From: Burkholderiales bacterium
GTDB lineage: Bacteria > Pseudomonadota > Gammaproteobacteria > Burkholderiales > Burkholderiaceae_C
Length of the DNA stretch: 49,413 nt
Reading direction: 5' to 3'
Assembly: GCA_019509985.1 (NCBI GenBank)
Contig: JAEKLF010000114.1
Coordinates: 1 to 49,413, forward strand
Below the pieces are notes generated by a model. It did not search any database. It saw only the letters and a list, made by a program, of their open reading frames with translations, and was not told the origin of the DNA. Positions 21,895 to 30,216 of this stretch are shown here, piece after piece. A program made the position numbers and the translations under genes. Position 1 is the stretch's first letter. Every line of letters starts with the position of its first letter.

Positions 21895-24800
21895 TCAGCT
21901 CCCCGTCGTGGCACGACGGCCGCGGCGGTCCAGGCGGGCGGCGTTCAGCAGCGCGTCGCGCACTTCGGCCAGCGGCTGGGCCTTGCCGGCACCGGTGTTG
22001 ATGGAAGCGATGGTGGTGGCCGAGCGGGCCAGCGCCTCGATGTCCTCGACGCCCAGGGCGAGCGCCGTCCAGACGATGACGGGCAGTTCGGCCCAGCGCG
22101 GGTTGGCGCGCAGCTCGTGCAGCACCTGGAAGCCGTCGACACCGGGCATCATCAGGTCCAGCACCAGGGCCGCGGGCTGCAGCGCCGGCAGGGCTTGCAG
22201 GGCCTCGGCGCCGCCGGCCACGCCGACCGCCTCGATGCCGTTGGCAGCCAGCGCGGCGCACATCAGCTCGCGGGCGGCGGCCTCGTCGTCGACGACCAGC
22301 ACCGGCCGGCCCGGCACGAAGCGGTCGCGCAGCGGTACGAGGGCCCGCGCCAGCGCCGAGCGGCGCAGCGGCTTGGCCAGCACGTCGGACACCGGGAAGG
22401 CGACGCCAGCGCCGCTGGCCGACGTCAGCGCCAGTGCCTTGACGGCCGCGTGCATGGACGGCCCACCGGTGCGCAGCGCGGCCAGCATGGACAGGCCCGG
22501 CGAGTCGGGCAGGCCCAGGTCCAGGGCCAGCTCGGTGTAGCGGCGCACGCGCGCCAAGCGCAGCACCTCGGCGGCGGTGGCGGCGGTGTCGGCAGAGACG
22601 CCGGCCTGCGACAGCTCGCGGGCGACGCCGTCGCGCAGCGGGTGGTCGCGCAGCGCAACGAGCTGCTGGCGGGCTGGCCGCGGCGCGTCCGCCTCGGCGT
22701 CATCGGGCTGGCGCGGCAGCACCGCGTAGAAGCGGCTGCCGTGGCCGACCTCGCTGTAGACGCCCACACGGCCGCCCTGGGCCTCCACCAGCCGGCGCGT
22801 CAACGCCAGGCCCAGGCCCGTGCCCTGGTGGCGCTTGGTGAGGCCGTCGTCGAGCTGCTGGAATTCGACAAAGAGATGGCCGAGGCGGTCGCTGGGGATG
22901 CCGATGCCGCTGTCCTCGACCTCCAGCCGCCACAGCCGCGGGCCTTCGCCGACGGCGCGCAGCTCGACGCGGCCGCCAGCGGGCGTGAACTTGATCGCGT
23001 TGGACAGGTAGTTCAGCAGCACCTGCTTGAGCCGCGCGGGGTCGAGCACGAGGTCGCGCAGGTCGGGCGCAATGCTGGACTTGAGGCTCAGGCCCCGCTG
23101 TTCGGCCAGCACGGCGACGGTGGCCATCACGTCGTCGACGACGGCCGCCAGCTCGACGGGCTCGGGATGGAAGTCCATCTTGCCGGCCTCGATCTTGGAC
23201 AGGTCGAGCACGTCGTTGATCATGGCCAGCAGATGCCGGCCGCTGCTGCCGATGTGCTGCAGCCACTCGCGCTGGCGCGCCGCGTCGGCCGGCTGGCCGC
23301 TCATCGTCAGCAGGTCGGCGAAGCCGATGACGGCGTTCAGCGGCGTGCGCAGTTCGTGCGACATGTTGGCCAGGAACAGGCTCTTGAGCCGGCTGCTCTC
23401 CTGCACGCGGCGGTTCTCGGCGGCCAGCCATATGGATTGCTGGCGGGCCTGCTCGGCGGTGCGCATCGCGGTCACGTCGGCGACGATGCCGACGAGGGGG
23501 CGGGTGCCGCTGTCGTCACGGGCGACGTCGTCGGCGTGCACGGCGGCGAGCATGTGCGCACGGTCCCAGGGGCCGGTGGAGTCGGGCTGGCCGAAGCATT
23601 GGTCGTAGCGGCGCGAACGTTGGATCTGTCCACTCTTGAGTTCCATCTCCCAGTCGCCGATGGCGGCCGATTCGAGCGCGAAGCGCAGCCGGGCCTCGCT
23701 CTGGCGCAGCGCGGCCTCGATCTGGCGCTGGTGGGTCAGGTCGCGCGCTGAATTGATGCCGCCGATGATGCGGCCGGCCGCGTCTCGCAGCGGCGAGACC
23801 TGAGCGGAGATCTCGACGCGGCGCCCGTCCTTGGCGACACGCACGGTGCGAAACGGCGGCATCTGCTGGCCCTGGGCGAGGTTGGCGATGATGCGCATCT
23901 CCTCGGCCTCGCGCTCGGGCGGGATCAGCAGTTGCACTGGCTGGCCGACAGCCTCGGCCGCCGTGTAGCCGAACATCTTCTCGGCGGCGGCGTTCCAGTT
24001 CGTGATGCGGCCGTCCAGCGACTTGACGATGATGGCGTCGGCGCTGGATTCGACGACGGCGGCCAGGCGGCGCGCCTCGGCCTCGGCCTCGGTCAGGCGG
24101 CCGATGTCGCGGAAGACGATGGCGACGCCGCGCACGCGGCCGTCGGCGTGGTGGGTCAGATCGGCATGGACTTCGATGGGATGGTGGCTGCCATCGCGCG
24201 CGATGCAGACCGCCTGGCGGCGGAAGGCGCCGTCGCGGTCACGCTCGCGCACGACGTCGATGGGGTTGCGCTCCCCCAGGCTCGCCGGCGTGCCCTCGCG
24301 CACGAAGACCTCCCAGACGGGATAGCCCAGGGCCTCGCGCGTCGGCCAGCCGGTGATGCGCTCGGCCACGGCATTCATGCGCGTGACGCGGCCCTCGCCG
24401 TCGGTCGTGATGAAGCCGGCGTCGATGGCGGACAGCGTCGCGGCCAGGCCCTGCTCGGTCTCCAGCAGATGGTCCTCGGCGCTGTGGCGGCGGTCTATCT
24501 CGCGGCGCAGCGCCTCGTTGGCGACACGCATCTCGTCGACGGAAGGCACGGCGAGCAGCGCCGGCATCAGCCGCCAGGCGACCACGGCCGTCAGCACCGA
24601 TGCGCAGGCGGTGAAGACCTTGCCGGCCGTCTGCAGCAGGTAGTCAGGCCGCCAGATCGTCCAGACGTCCAGCACGTGGGTGATGCCGCAGGCAAAGATG
24701 AAGACGGCGAACAGCGTGGCCAGGCTGCCCAGGTTGACCTGCGGGCGCTGGCGCGCGTAGCGGGCGATGACCAGTGGAATGGAGAAATAGGCCAGCGCGA

Positions 24801-24909
24801 TCGACAGGTCCGAGCCGACCATCGTCCACAGCAACCCGGGCGACCATTGGAAGCAGTAGCCGTGCGGCAGGAAACCCGCCCGCGCGACGATTCCGGTCAG
24901 CTCGTCCAT
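21895..24909 (-). CDS. Ethylene-receptor-like hybrid histidine kinase
   Basis: A 1004-residue membrane sensor. Residues about 25-118 hold three hydrophobic helices with strong similarity to the ethylene-binding domain of plant ETR1: SIALAYFSIPLVI and FACGITHVLDVWT. Two PAS domains follow (about 145-270 and 280-395), then a shortened third PAS (about 400-480). The HisKA phosphoacceptor is H518 (NMSHELRTP). The ATPase has LLNYLSNAIKF, DSGIGIP and GTGLGLALTRR. Receiver 1 (about 745-860) keeps D797 but has a degenerate acidic pocket (VALRDHPL). Receiver 2 (868-990) has VDDE and D918 but lacks the usual Lys (ASINTGAG). ATG 24909 has GGAG at good spacing. The next gene is a single-domain receiver. 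Ethylene or another Cu-dependent ligand is inferred. Confidence 0.92.
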   Translation of the reverse strand: MDELTGIVARAGFLPHGYCFQWSPGLLWTMVGSDLSIALAYFSIPLVIARYARQRPQVNLGSLATLFAVFIFACGITHVLDVWTIWRPDYLLQTAGKVFTACASVLTAVVAWRLMPALLAVPSVDEMRVANEALRREIDRRHSAEDHLLETEQGLAATLSAIDAGFITTDGEGRVTRMNAVAERITGWPTREALGYPVWEVFVREGTPASLGERNPIDVVRERDRDGAFRRQAVCIARDGSHHPIEVHADLTHHADGRVRGVAIVFRDIGRLTEAEAEARRLAAVVESSADAIIVKSLDGRITNWNAAAEKMFGYTAAEAVGQPVQLLIPPEREAEEMRIIANLAQGQQMPPFRTVRVAKDGRRVEISAQVSPLRDAAGRIIGGINSARDLTHQRQIEAALRQSEARLRFALESAAIGDWEMELKSGQIQRSRRYDQCFGQPDSTGPWDRAHMLAAVHADDVARDDSGTRPLVGIVADVTAMRTAEQARQQSIWLAAENRRVQESSRLKSLFLANMSHELRTPLNAVIGFADLLTMSGQPADAARQREWLQHIGSSGRHLLAMINDVLDLSKIEAGKMDFHPEPVELAAVVDDVMATVAVLAEQRGLSLKSSIAPDLRDLVLDPARLKQVLLNYLSNAIKFTPAGGRVELRAVGEGPRLWRLEVEDSGIGIPSDRLGHLFVEFQQLDDGLTKRHQGTGLGLALTRRLVEAQGGRVGVYSEVGHGSRFYAVLPRQPDDAEADAPRPARQQLVALRDHPLRDGVARELSQAGVSADTAATAAEVLRLARVRRYTELALDLGLPDSPGLSMLAALRTGGPSMHAAVKALALTSASGAGVAFPVSDVLAKPLRRSALARALVPLRDRFVPGRPVLVVDDEAAARELMCAALAANGIEAVGVAGGAEALQALPALQPAALVLDLMMPGVDGFQVLHELRANPRWAELPVIVWTALALGVEDIEALARSATTIASINTGAGKAQPLAEVRDALLNAARLDRRGRRATTGS

Positions 24910-24962
24910 CTCTCGCTCCGGCCCCAAACCGTCGAGAAACGTGGCTTATTCCCGCGCCGGCT

Positions 24963-25391
24963 TCAGCGCGGCGTGGTGAGCAGGTCGAAGCCGGCATAGC
25001 GGGCGATGAAGCGCTCCCGGCCTTCGCGCTCAAAGGCGGCCACGTCCCAGTCGCCCGGCAGCAGGCGCTGCGCGAAGGCGGTGCGAAAGCGGTAGACCTG
25101 GGCCGGCAGCGGCTTGCCGCCGGCCAGGGCCACGGTCACGTCGACGCGCTGGTACTCCGCACCTTCGAAGGCATCGAGCCGCGCCCAGGCGGCTTCGTCC
25201 ACATCGCGGTAGAGCCGCCCCGCCACGAGGCCGCCGGGCGCCGCCTGCAGGCCGGGGTAGTCCTCGCCGCGCACCGGGTGGCGGCGGTGGCCCGCCAACG
25301 AGGCCGGCTCGCTGGCGAACTCGCGCCCGCAGACGCGGGCCATGATGTCGGCCCACATCAGCGAGCCGTAGGTGAAGCAGTGACGCGTCAC
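24963..25391 (-). CDS. Gamma-glutamylcyclotransferase-like (AIG2) protein
   Basis: A 142-residue protein of the GGCT/AIG2-like fold. The glycine loop FTYGSLMW lies at residues 6-13, and the FEGAEYQRVDV segment (E76 the expected catalytic acid) is conserved, with VAGRLYRDVDEAAW between them. Members release 5-oxoproline from gamma-glutamyl peptides or cleave related amide bonds; the substrate is not determined. The start is GTG 25391, overlapping the fba stop by three bases (GTGA), so translation is probably coupled. The hybrid kinase begins 53 bp downstream. Confidence 0.85.
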   Translation of the reverse strand: MTRHCFTYGSLMWADIMARVCGREFASEPASLAGHRRHPVRGEDYPGLQAAPGGLVAGRLYRDVDEAAWARLDAFEGAEYQRVDVTVALAGGKPLPAQVYRFRTAFAQRLLPGDWDVAAFEREGRERFIARYAGFDLLTTPR

Positions 25392-26393
25392 TGAACCTTT
25401 TGCGCCAGCTCGCCGCGCGCGTAGGCGGCGGCGATGTCGCTCAGCGTGCGCGCCTTGATCTTGGCGGCCTGGCCTTCGCAGCCGAACTGCTGGTAGCGCT
25501 GCTTGGCGATGACCTTGGCGGCCTCGCGGGCGGGCTTGAGCCATTCGCGGGCGTCGAACTTATCGGGGTTCTCGGCCAGGAACTTGCGCACCGCGCCGGT
25601 CATCGCCAGGCGGATGTCGGTGTCGATGTTGATCTTGCGCACGCCCGCCGTACTGGTTGATGATGGCCAGCAGTTCCTCCGGCACGCTGGACGAGCCGTG
25701 CATGACGAGGTGGGTGTTGGGGATGCGCGCGTGGATTTCCTTCACGCGGCCAATGGCCAGGATGTCGCCGGTGGGTTTGCGGCTGAACTTGTAGGCGCCG
25801 TGGCTGGTGCCGATGGCAATCGCCAGCGCGTCCAGCTGCGTGGCCTTGACGAACACGGCGGCTTCCTCGGGGTCGGTCAGCATCTGGGAATGGTCCAGCT
25901 TGCCTTCGGCGCCGATACCGTCTTCCTCGCCGGCGTCGCCGGTCTCGAGGTTGCCCAGGCAGCCCAGCTCGCCTTCGACGGTGACGCCGACCTCATGCGC
26001 CATCGTGACGACCTTGCGGGTCACTTCCATGTTGTATTCGAAGGAGGCGGGCGTCTTGCCGTCTTCCATCAGCGAGCCGTCCATCATCACGGAGCCGAAG
26101 CCCAGGTCGATAGCGCCGGCGCAGATCTTGGGGCTGGTGCCGTGGTCCTGGTGCATGACCAGCGGGATGTGCGGGAAGGCTTCGCAGGCCGCCAAGATCA
26201 GGTGCTTGATGAAGGGCTCGCCGGCGTATTTGCGGGCACCGGCGCTGGCCTGCAGGATGACCGGCGCGCCCACCTCGTCGGCCGCAGACATGACCGCCTG
26301 CACCTGCTCCAGGTTGTTGACGTTGAAGGCTGGGATGCCGTAGCCGTGTTCGGCGGCGTGGTCCAGCAGTTGGCGCATGGAAACGAGTGGCAT
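25388..26393 (-). pseudogene. fbaA: Fructose-bisphosphate aldolase class II, interrupted by deletion and frameshift
   Basis: From ATG 26393 the frame encodes the N-terminal two-thirds of a class II (Zn-dependent) aldolase: GIPAFNVNNLEQVQAV, VMHQDHGTSPKIC (zinc His and catalytic Asp region), VEGELGCLGN, and THLVMHGSSSVP. It then reads NQYGG and leaves the family frame. The C-terminal third, VRKINIDTDIRLAMTGAVR to the end, is in another frame beginning about 25642. Comparison with the family shows that the roughly 20 residues between YGG and VRKIN (the usual ETYGVPVEEI..GI segment) are missing, with a net loss that is not a multiple of three, near 58-61 bases. Either this copy is inactivated or the sequence has an error at 25642-25650. 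The flanking sequence is otherwise well conserved. Confidence 0.85.
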
Positions 26394-26538
26394 GGGATGT
26401 CCCCAATGAAGTTGATAAACCTTGGCGGCGCGGCAATCCAACCCTAGGCTGTAACCGCGCCGTAACTGGTTGGGGATTCTATGGAGTCGGTAGCGACCCC
26501 ACCCCCCGCAGTTGAAGTAGTCAGCACAATGCGCGGTC

Positions 26539-27558
26539 ATGACAAGACTGGTGTTCGACCACCTCACCAACTGGATCACGGCCGCTGCCAGCGAGCATTC
26601 GCTCGACCTGGCCAGCCACGTCGAGGAGCGCACCGGCGCCAGCCACCGGGCCGCGATGGCAGCGCTGAAGCGCCTGGTCGACGCCGGCTGGCTGACTCGC
26701 TCGGGCTCGGCCCGCCGCCCGGTCTACACCCCCGGCAGCCTGCGCCAGGTGGCGCGCAGCTACACGCTCTACGGCCTGCAGGAAGACCTGCCCTGGCAAC
26801 GCGACTTCGCGCCCCACTTCGCGCTACCCAAGCACGTGGAGCGCATGGTCCAGCACGGCTTCACGGAACTGGTCAACAACGCGGCCGACCATTCCGGCGG
26901 CACCAGCGTCACCGTGTCGCTGCGCCAGACGCCCACTCACGTGCAGCTGCTCGTCAGCGACGACGGCTGCGGCGTGTTCGACAAGATCTGCAGCGCCTTC
27001 CAGCTCGAAGACCCCCAGCACGCGATGCTGGAGCTGAGTAAGGGGCGCCTCACCAGCGCCCCCGACGCCCACACCGGCCGCGGCCTGTTCTTCAGCAGCC
27101 AGCTGGCCGACGTCTTCGACATCCACGCCAACAACACCGCCTACCAGCGCCGCGCCTGGGAAAGCGCCGGCTGGCGCAAGGGTCGCGCGCTGCCGCGCCA
27201 GGGCAGCAGCATCTACATGGCGATTGCGCTGAACACGACGCGCACGCTGGACGGGATCATGGAAGCCTGGAGCATCCAGGGCGACGGCATCGAGTTCGAC
27301 CAGACCGTCGTGCAGTTGCGCCTGCTGGCCGGCGAAGGCCAGGCGCTGGACTCGCGCGCCCAGGCCCGGCGCGTCGGCACGCGGCTGACGACCTTCAAGC
27401 GCGCCGAGATCAGCTTTGAAGGCGTGACCGACGTGGGCCACGGCTTCACGGACGAGCTGTTCCGCGTGTTCGCGCGCGCCAACCCACAGGTGGAGTTGGT
27501 GGCGACGAACGCAACGCCGAGGATCGAGGCGCTGGTGAAGAGTGCGCGGGCGGGATGA
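26539..27558 (+). CDS. HTH / HATPase / STAS-like (DUF4325) regulator
   Basis: A 339-residue protein with three parts. Residues 1-70 form a winged-helix-like module (HRAAMAALKRLVDAGWLTRSG). Residues about 95-215 form a GHKL ATPase of anti-sigma type, with the N-box FTELVNNAADHSGG, DDGCGVF, and the glycine loop GRGLFFSSQ. Residues about 260-335 match the STAS-like DUF4325 domain (RAEISFEGVTDVGHGFTDELFRVFA). There is no HisKA or transmembrane segment. The layout suggests a one-polypeptide transcription switch in which ATPase and STAS-like parts control the HTH. Targets are unknown. It is divergent from fba (145 bp) and overlaps the next gene by ATGA. Confidence 0.88.
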   Translation: MTRLVFDHLTNWITAAASEHSLDLASHVEERTGASHRAAMAALKRLVDAGWLTRSGSARRPVYTPGSLRQVARSYTLYGLQEDLPWQRDFAPHFALPKHVERMVQHGFTELVNNAADHSGGTSVTVSLRQTPTHVQLLVSDDGCGVFDKICSAFQLEDPQHAMLELSKGRLTSAPDAHTGRGLFFSSQLADVFDIHANNTAYQRRAWESAGWRKGRALPRQGSSIYMAIALNTTRTLDGIMEAWSIQGDGIEFDQTVVQLRLLAGEGQALDSRAQARRVGTRLTTFKRAEISFEGVTDVGHGFTDELFRVFARANPQVELVATNATPRIEALVKSARAG

Positions 27559-28292
27559 GATGGGTTCTCACCCTAGCCCTCGGGTTGCTGTGCACGGGAG
27601 CGCAGGCACAGGACCGCCAAGGCTGCAGCGACGCGATTGAACATGCGCTGCGGGAGGCACGCCCTCGCGACGCTGTTCTGGGCCTGCTCATCTCCCAGCA
27701 TTGCAAGCCTTGGCCCGGGGCCGCGGACCGCGTCTCGGCCGCTGTGATGGCCTTCCAGAGCACATCCAAGCCCGCCGAGGGAGAAGCCTGGGACGTGGTC
27801 GTGGCGCTGATCGATGTCCACACCCTGCGGCCCCAACATCTGCGTTGGACGCATGTCGAATCTGACGCGCTGACCGGCATCAACGAGTACAGCTTCAAGC
27901 TCGACACCGCAGCCTGGCAACTGACGCCGCAACTGCGGGCGCTTGGGCTGCGCTTTCATTCCGCGGCCTATGGATCACGCTACGCCGAAGCCTATTGGAG
28001 CGACGAGCTGACCCTCTTCGCGCCCGAGGGCAACAGCCTGCGCGCGGTGCTGGGCGTCGTGACACAAGCCCGCAGCAAACTCGCCAACGGCGACTGGCAG
28101 GCCGCCAAGCTCTCACTGACCATGGGCCAGCCCGGACCGGCGGGATGGGCCGACATCGTCGTCACCAACTCCGAAAAGCAAGCCGGCCGCCCCACGCAAC
28201 GATGGACCTACCGCTACGACGGCAAGACTTACGGGTTGAACACCAAGCCGGCGCCGTTCTGGAGCGATTACTGCTGCGCGCTGAGCTGGTGA
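27555..28292 (+). CDS. Exported hypothetical protein
   Basis: A 245-residue protein with a signal peptide (residues 1-19, VLTLALGLLCTGAQA then QDRQ). The mature part has no repeats or motifs I recognise. It is Trp-rich with scattered Cys (GCSDAIE, SQHCKPW, DYCCALSW), and the C-terminal WSDYCCALSW could make a disulfide. The GTYG-like WTYRYDGKTYGLN resembles a beta-strand repeat. Its ATG lies inside the stop of the DUF4325 protein (ATGA), so it should be translated with it. A shared role is likely but unknown. Confidence 0.7.
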   Translation: MRWVLTLALGLLCTGAQAQDRQGCSDAIEHALREARPRDAVLGLLISQHCKPWPGAADRVSAAVMAFQSTSKPAEGEAWDVVVALIDVHTLRPQHLRWTHVESDALTGINEYSFKLDTAAWQLTPQLRALGLRFHSAAYGSRYAEAYWSDELTLFAPEGNSLRAVLGVVTQARSKLANGDWQAAKLSLTMGQPGPAGWADIVVTNSEKQAGRPTQRWTYRYDGKTYGLNTKPAPFWSDYCCALSW

Positions 28293-28298
28293 GCCGGC

Positions 28299-29201
28299 TC
28301 AAGGCTTCCTGAGCGCCGGCACGGGCGGCACCGGAATGCGCGGGCCCTGGTAGCCCTCGACGACACCAAACCGCCCGCCGTCCTCCCGCGCCCAATCCAT
28401 CGCCCAGGCCTGCATCTCCGCCGGCTCGCGGCCGACGAAGTTCCACCAAAGCAGCGGCGCTTCGGCCCACGGCTCGCCGCCCAGCAACAGCAACCGCGTG
28501 GCCGCCGCGCAGCGCAGCTCGACGGCTTCACAGCCGGCGCCGATGTAGAGCAGCGTGCCCGGCGTGACCGTCTCGACGGCGTCGTGGCCGGCGGGGCTCA
28601 CGTCGACCTCGCCTTCCAGCAGCATCACGCCATGCTCGAAGCGCGTGTCCAGCGCCAGCGTCGCGCAGGCCGGGCCGGTGGCCGCGAGGTCCGCGCCCAG
28701 CAGCGGCGTGAAGCTGGGCACCGGCGAATGCTGGCCGGCGAAGTCGCCGATCAGCACGGTCGCGTCCCAGCCCTCGTTCAACGCGGCGTGCGGCAGATTG
28801 GGGAAATGCTGGAAGCTCGGCGCGCGCTCGCGCTCGGCATCTGGCAGCGCGATCCATAGCTGCGCCAGGTGGATGCGGTCGGACAGCGATTCCTCGCTGT
28901 GCGAGATGCCATGGCCGGCCGTCATCAGGTTGACCTGCCCGGCGCGCAGCACCTGCTCGGAGCCGAGGCTGTCGCGGTGCAGCACCTCGCCCTCGATCAT
29001 CCAGCTGAAGGTCGACAGGCCCGTGTGCGGATGCGGGCCGACCTTCATGCGCTGCTCGGGCGGCAGCGTGGCCGGGCCGGCATGGTCGGCAAAGCACCAG
29101 GCGCCGATGGTGCGCCGGGCCTTGTTGGGCAAGGCCCGCTGGATAGGAATGCCGCCGACGTCGCCGATGTGGCTGACGATGCGCTCGACGAGGAAAGTCA
29201 T
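28299..29201 (-). CDS. Pirin family protein
   Basis: A 300-residue bicupin. The N-terminal cupin has FADHAGPATLP, VGPHPHTGLSTFSWM and LMTAGHGISHSE with the His pair and Glu expected to bind Fe, and a second cupin follows (FEHGVMLLEGEVDVSP). Pirins include quercetin 2,3-dioxygenases and transcription cofactors, and the role here is not set. The start overlaps the stop of the upstream FMN reductase (ATGA), suggesting a two-gene operon in which a redox partner precedes the pirin. Confidence 0.92.
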   Translation of the reverse strand: MTFLVERIVSHIGDVGGIPIQRALPNKARRTIGAWCFADHAGPATLPPEQRMKVGPHPHTGLSTFSWMIEGEVLHRDSLGSEQVLRAGQVNLMTAGHGISHSEESLSDRIHLAQLWIALPDAERERAPSFQHFPNLPHAALNEGWDATVLIGDFAGQHSPVPSFTPLLGADLAATGPACATLALDTRFEHGVMLLEGEVDVSPAGHDAVETVTPGTLLYIGAGCEAVELRCAAATRLLLLGGEPWAEAPLLWWNFVGREPAEMQAWAMDWAREDGGRFGVVEGYQGPRIPVPPVPALRKP

Positions 29202-29752
29202 GCCGCCCTCCGCTTCACGAAGTCGACGAAGCCGTGGACAAAGGTCTGCAACTGCCCCCGTACCCTGTCATCGACGAGATGGCCGTCGGCGTCAAAGACC
29301 GAGCCGGCCTTGGAGACCAGCAACTCGCCGGCCATCCAGAAATCGCAGCCGAAGGCATGCAGCACCGACAGCATCGCACGCTGGGACCGCACGGTGCCGA
29401 AGCCCCCGGACGATGCACCGACCAGGCCGGTGGGCTTGCCGCTGAACAGCTTGGCGCCTTCGCCGGGCGGACGCGACAGCCAGTCCAGCCCGTTCTTCAA
29501 CACCCCAGGGATGGAATGGTTGTATTCGGGCGTGCCGATGAGCAATGCGTCGGCGGCGCGGATCTCCTCGCGCAGCGTCGTCACCGCCTCGGGGATGCCC
29601 AGGGCTTCGACGTCGCCGTCATAGAGCGGGATGCCGTGCAGCGTGCGCAGCTCCAGCGTGACGCCCTCGGGCGCCATGCCGACGGCGGCGCGCAGCAGGG
29701 CCGTGTTGTAGGAACCGCGCCGCAGCGCGCCGCTCAGGGCAATGATCTTCAT
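29198..29752 (-). CDS. NAD(P)H-dependent FMN reductase
   Basis: A 184-residue flavodoxin-fold reductase. The FMN phosphate loop is LSGALRRGSYN (residues 6-16, usual SGS.R..S.N), and the isoalloxazine loop GTPEYNHSIPGVLKNGLDW is intact, as are the later GKPTGLVGASSGGFGT residues. The family includes azoreductases, chromate reductases and quinone reductases. The substrate is unknown. ATG 29752 gives the family N-terminus; longer in-frame starts add an unrelated extension. It is the first gene of the pair with pirin and is divergent from a copper chaperone 189 bp away. Confidence 0.92.
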   Translation of the reverse strand: MKIIALSGALRRGSYNTALLRAAVGMAPEGVTLELRTLHGIPLYDGDVEALGIPEAVTTLREEIRAADALLIGTPEYNHSIPGVLKNGLDWLSRPPGEGAKLFSGKPTGLVGASSGGFGTVRSQRAMLSVLHAFGCDFWMAGELLVSKAGSVFDADGHLVDDRVRGQLQTFVHGFVDFVKRRAA

Positions 29753-29941
29753 GACGGCTCTCGTGACGGTGACGCGGCCATGATGCCAGGGCGCCAGCGC
29801 GTCAGCAGCAAGGCATTTCCCAGAACAGGTTCCGGCGGAACTTGGCCCCGTGCAGCGCGAGATGTCGATGACGTCGGCCACCAGTCGGGTTGTCCGGACT
29901 AGGATGGGTGCCCGCCTTGAGCCGCGACAGGAATCCCCGCG

Positions 29942-30142
29942 ATGTATCAGTTCACCCTGCCCGACATGAGCTGCGGCCACTGCGTCGCAGCGATCACGCA
30001 GGCGCTGAAGTCCGTCGACCCGCAGGCTCAGGTGAGCGTCGATGCCAGCACCAAGACCGCCGCCGTGCTGAGCGCCCTGCCTCGTCAGACGCTGGCAGCC
30101 GCGCTGATCGAAGCAGGGTATCCGCCCACGCCTGCTAGCTGA
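29942..30142 (+). CDS. copZ: Copper chaperone, heavy-metal-associated domain
   Basis: A 66-residue HMA domain. The metal site is MSCGHC with C11 and C14, and the expected alternation of strand, helix, strand, strand, helix, strand is visible (HCVAAITQALKSVD, VSVDASTKTAAV, LAAALIEAGYPP). It fits CopZ/Atx1-like cytoplasmic Cu(I) chaperones. No copper ATPase or CueR gene is adjacent. The stop is 74 bp from the convergent IorB-like gene. Confidence 0.9.
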   Translation: MYQFTLPDMSCGHCVAAITQALKSVDPQAQVSVDASTKTAAVLSALPRQTLAAALIEAGYPPTPAS

Positions 30143-30216
30143 GCGGCGCACCGCGCACGCTCATCCAATGACGCCGTCGCGCCGCAGGCGATCCAGCCTG
30201 CCGGCGCGGCGGTGCT

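Noticed and set aside
22398..23710. The short third PAS read as a frameshift
   Set aside because: The frame is kept through the shortened part into the HisKA domain, so it is an in-frame loss and not a frame error.
21850..23751. A 633-codon plus-strand frame opposite the hybrid kinase
   Set aside because: Antisense to recognisable ATPase and receiver domains, with only low-complexity composition.
29942..30142. The copper chaperone as a dedicated copper supplier to the ethylene-receptor-like kinase
   Set aside because: They are about 5 kb apart on opposite strands with unrelated genes between. The only link is that both could bind copper.
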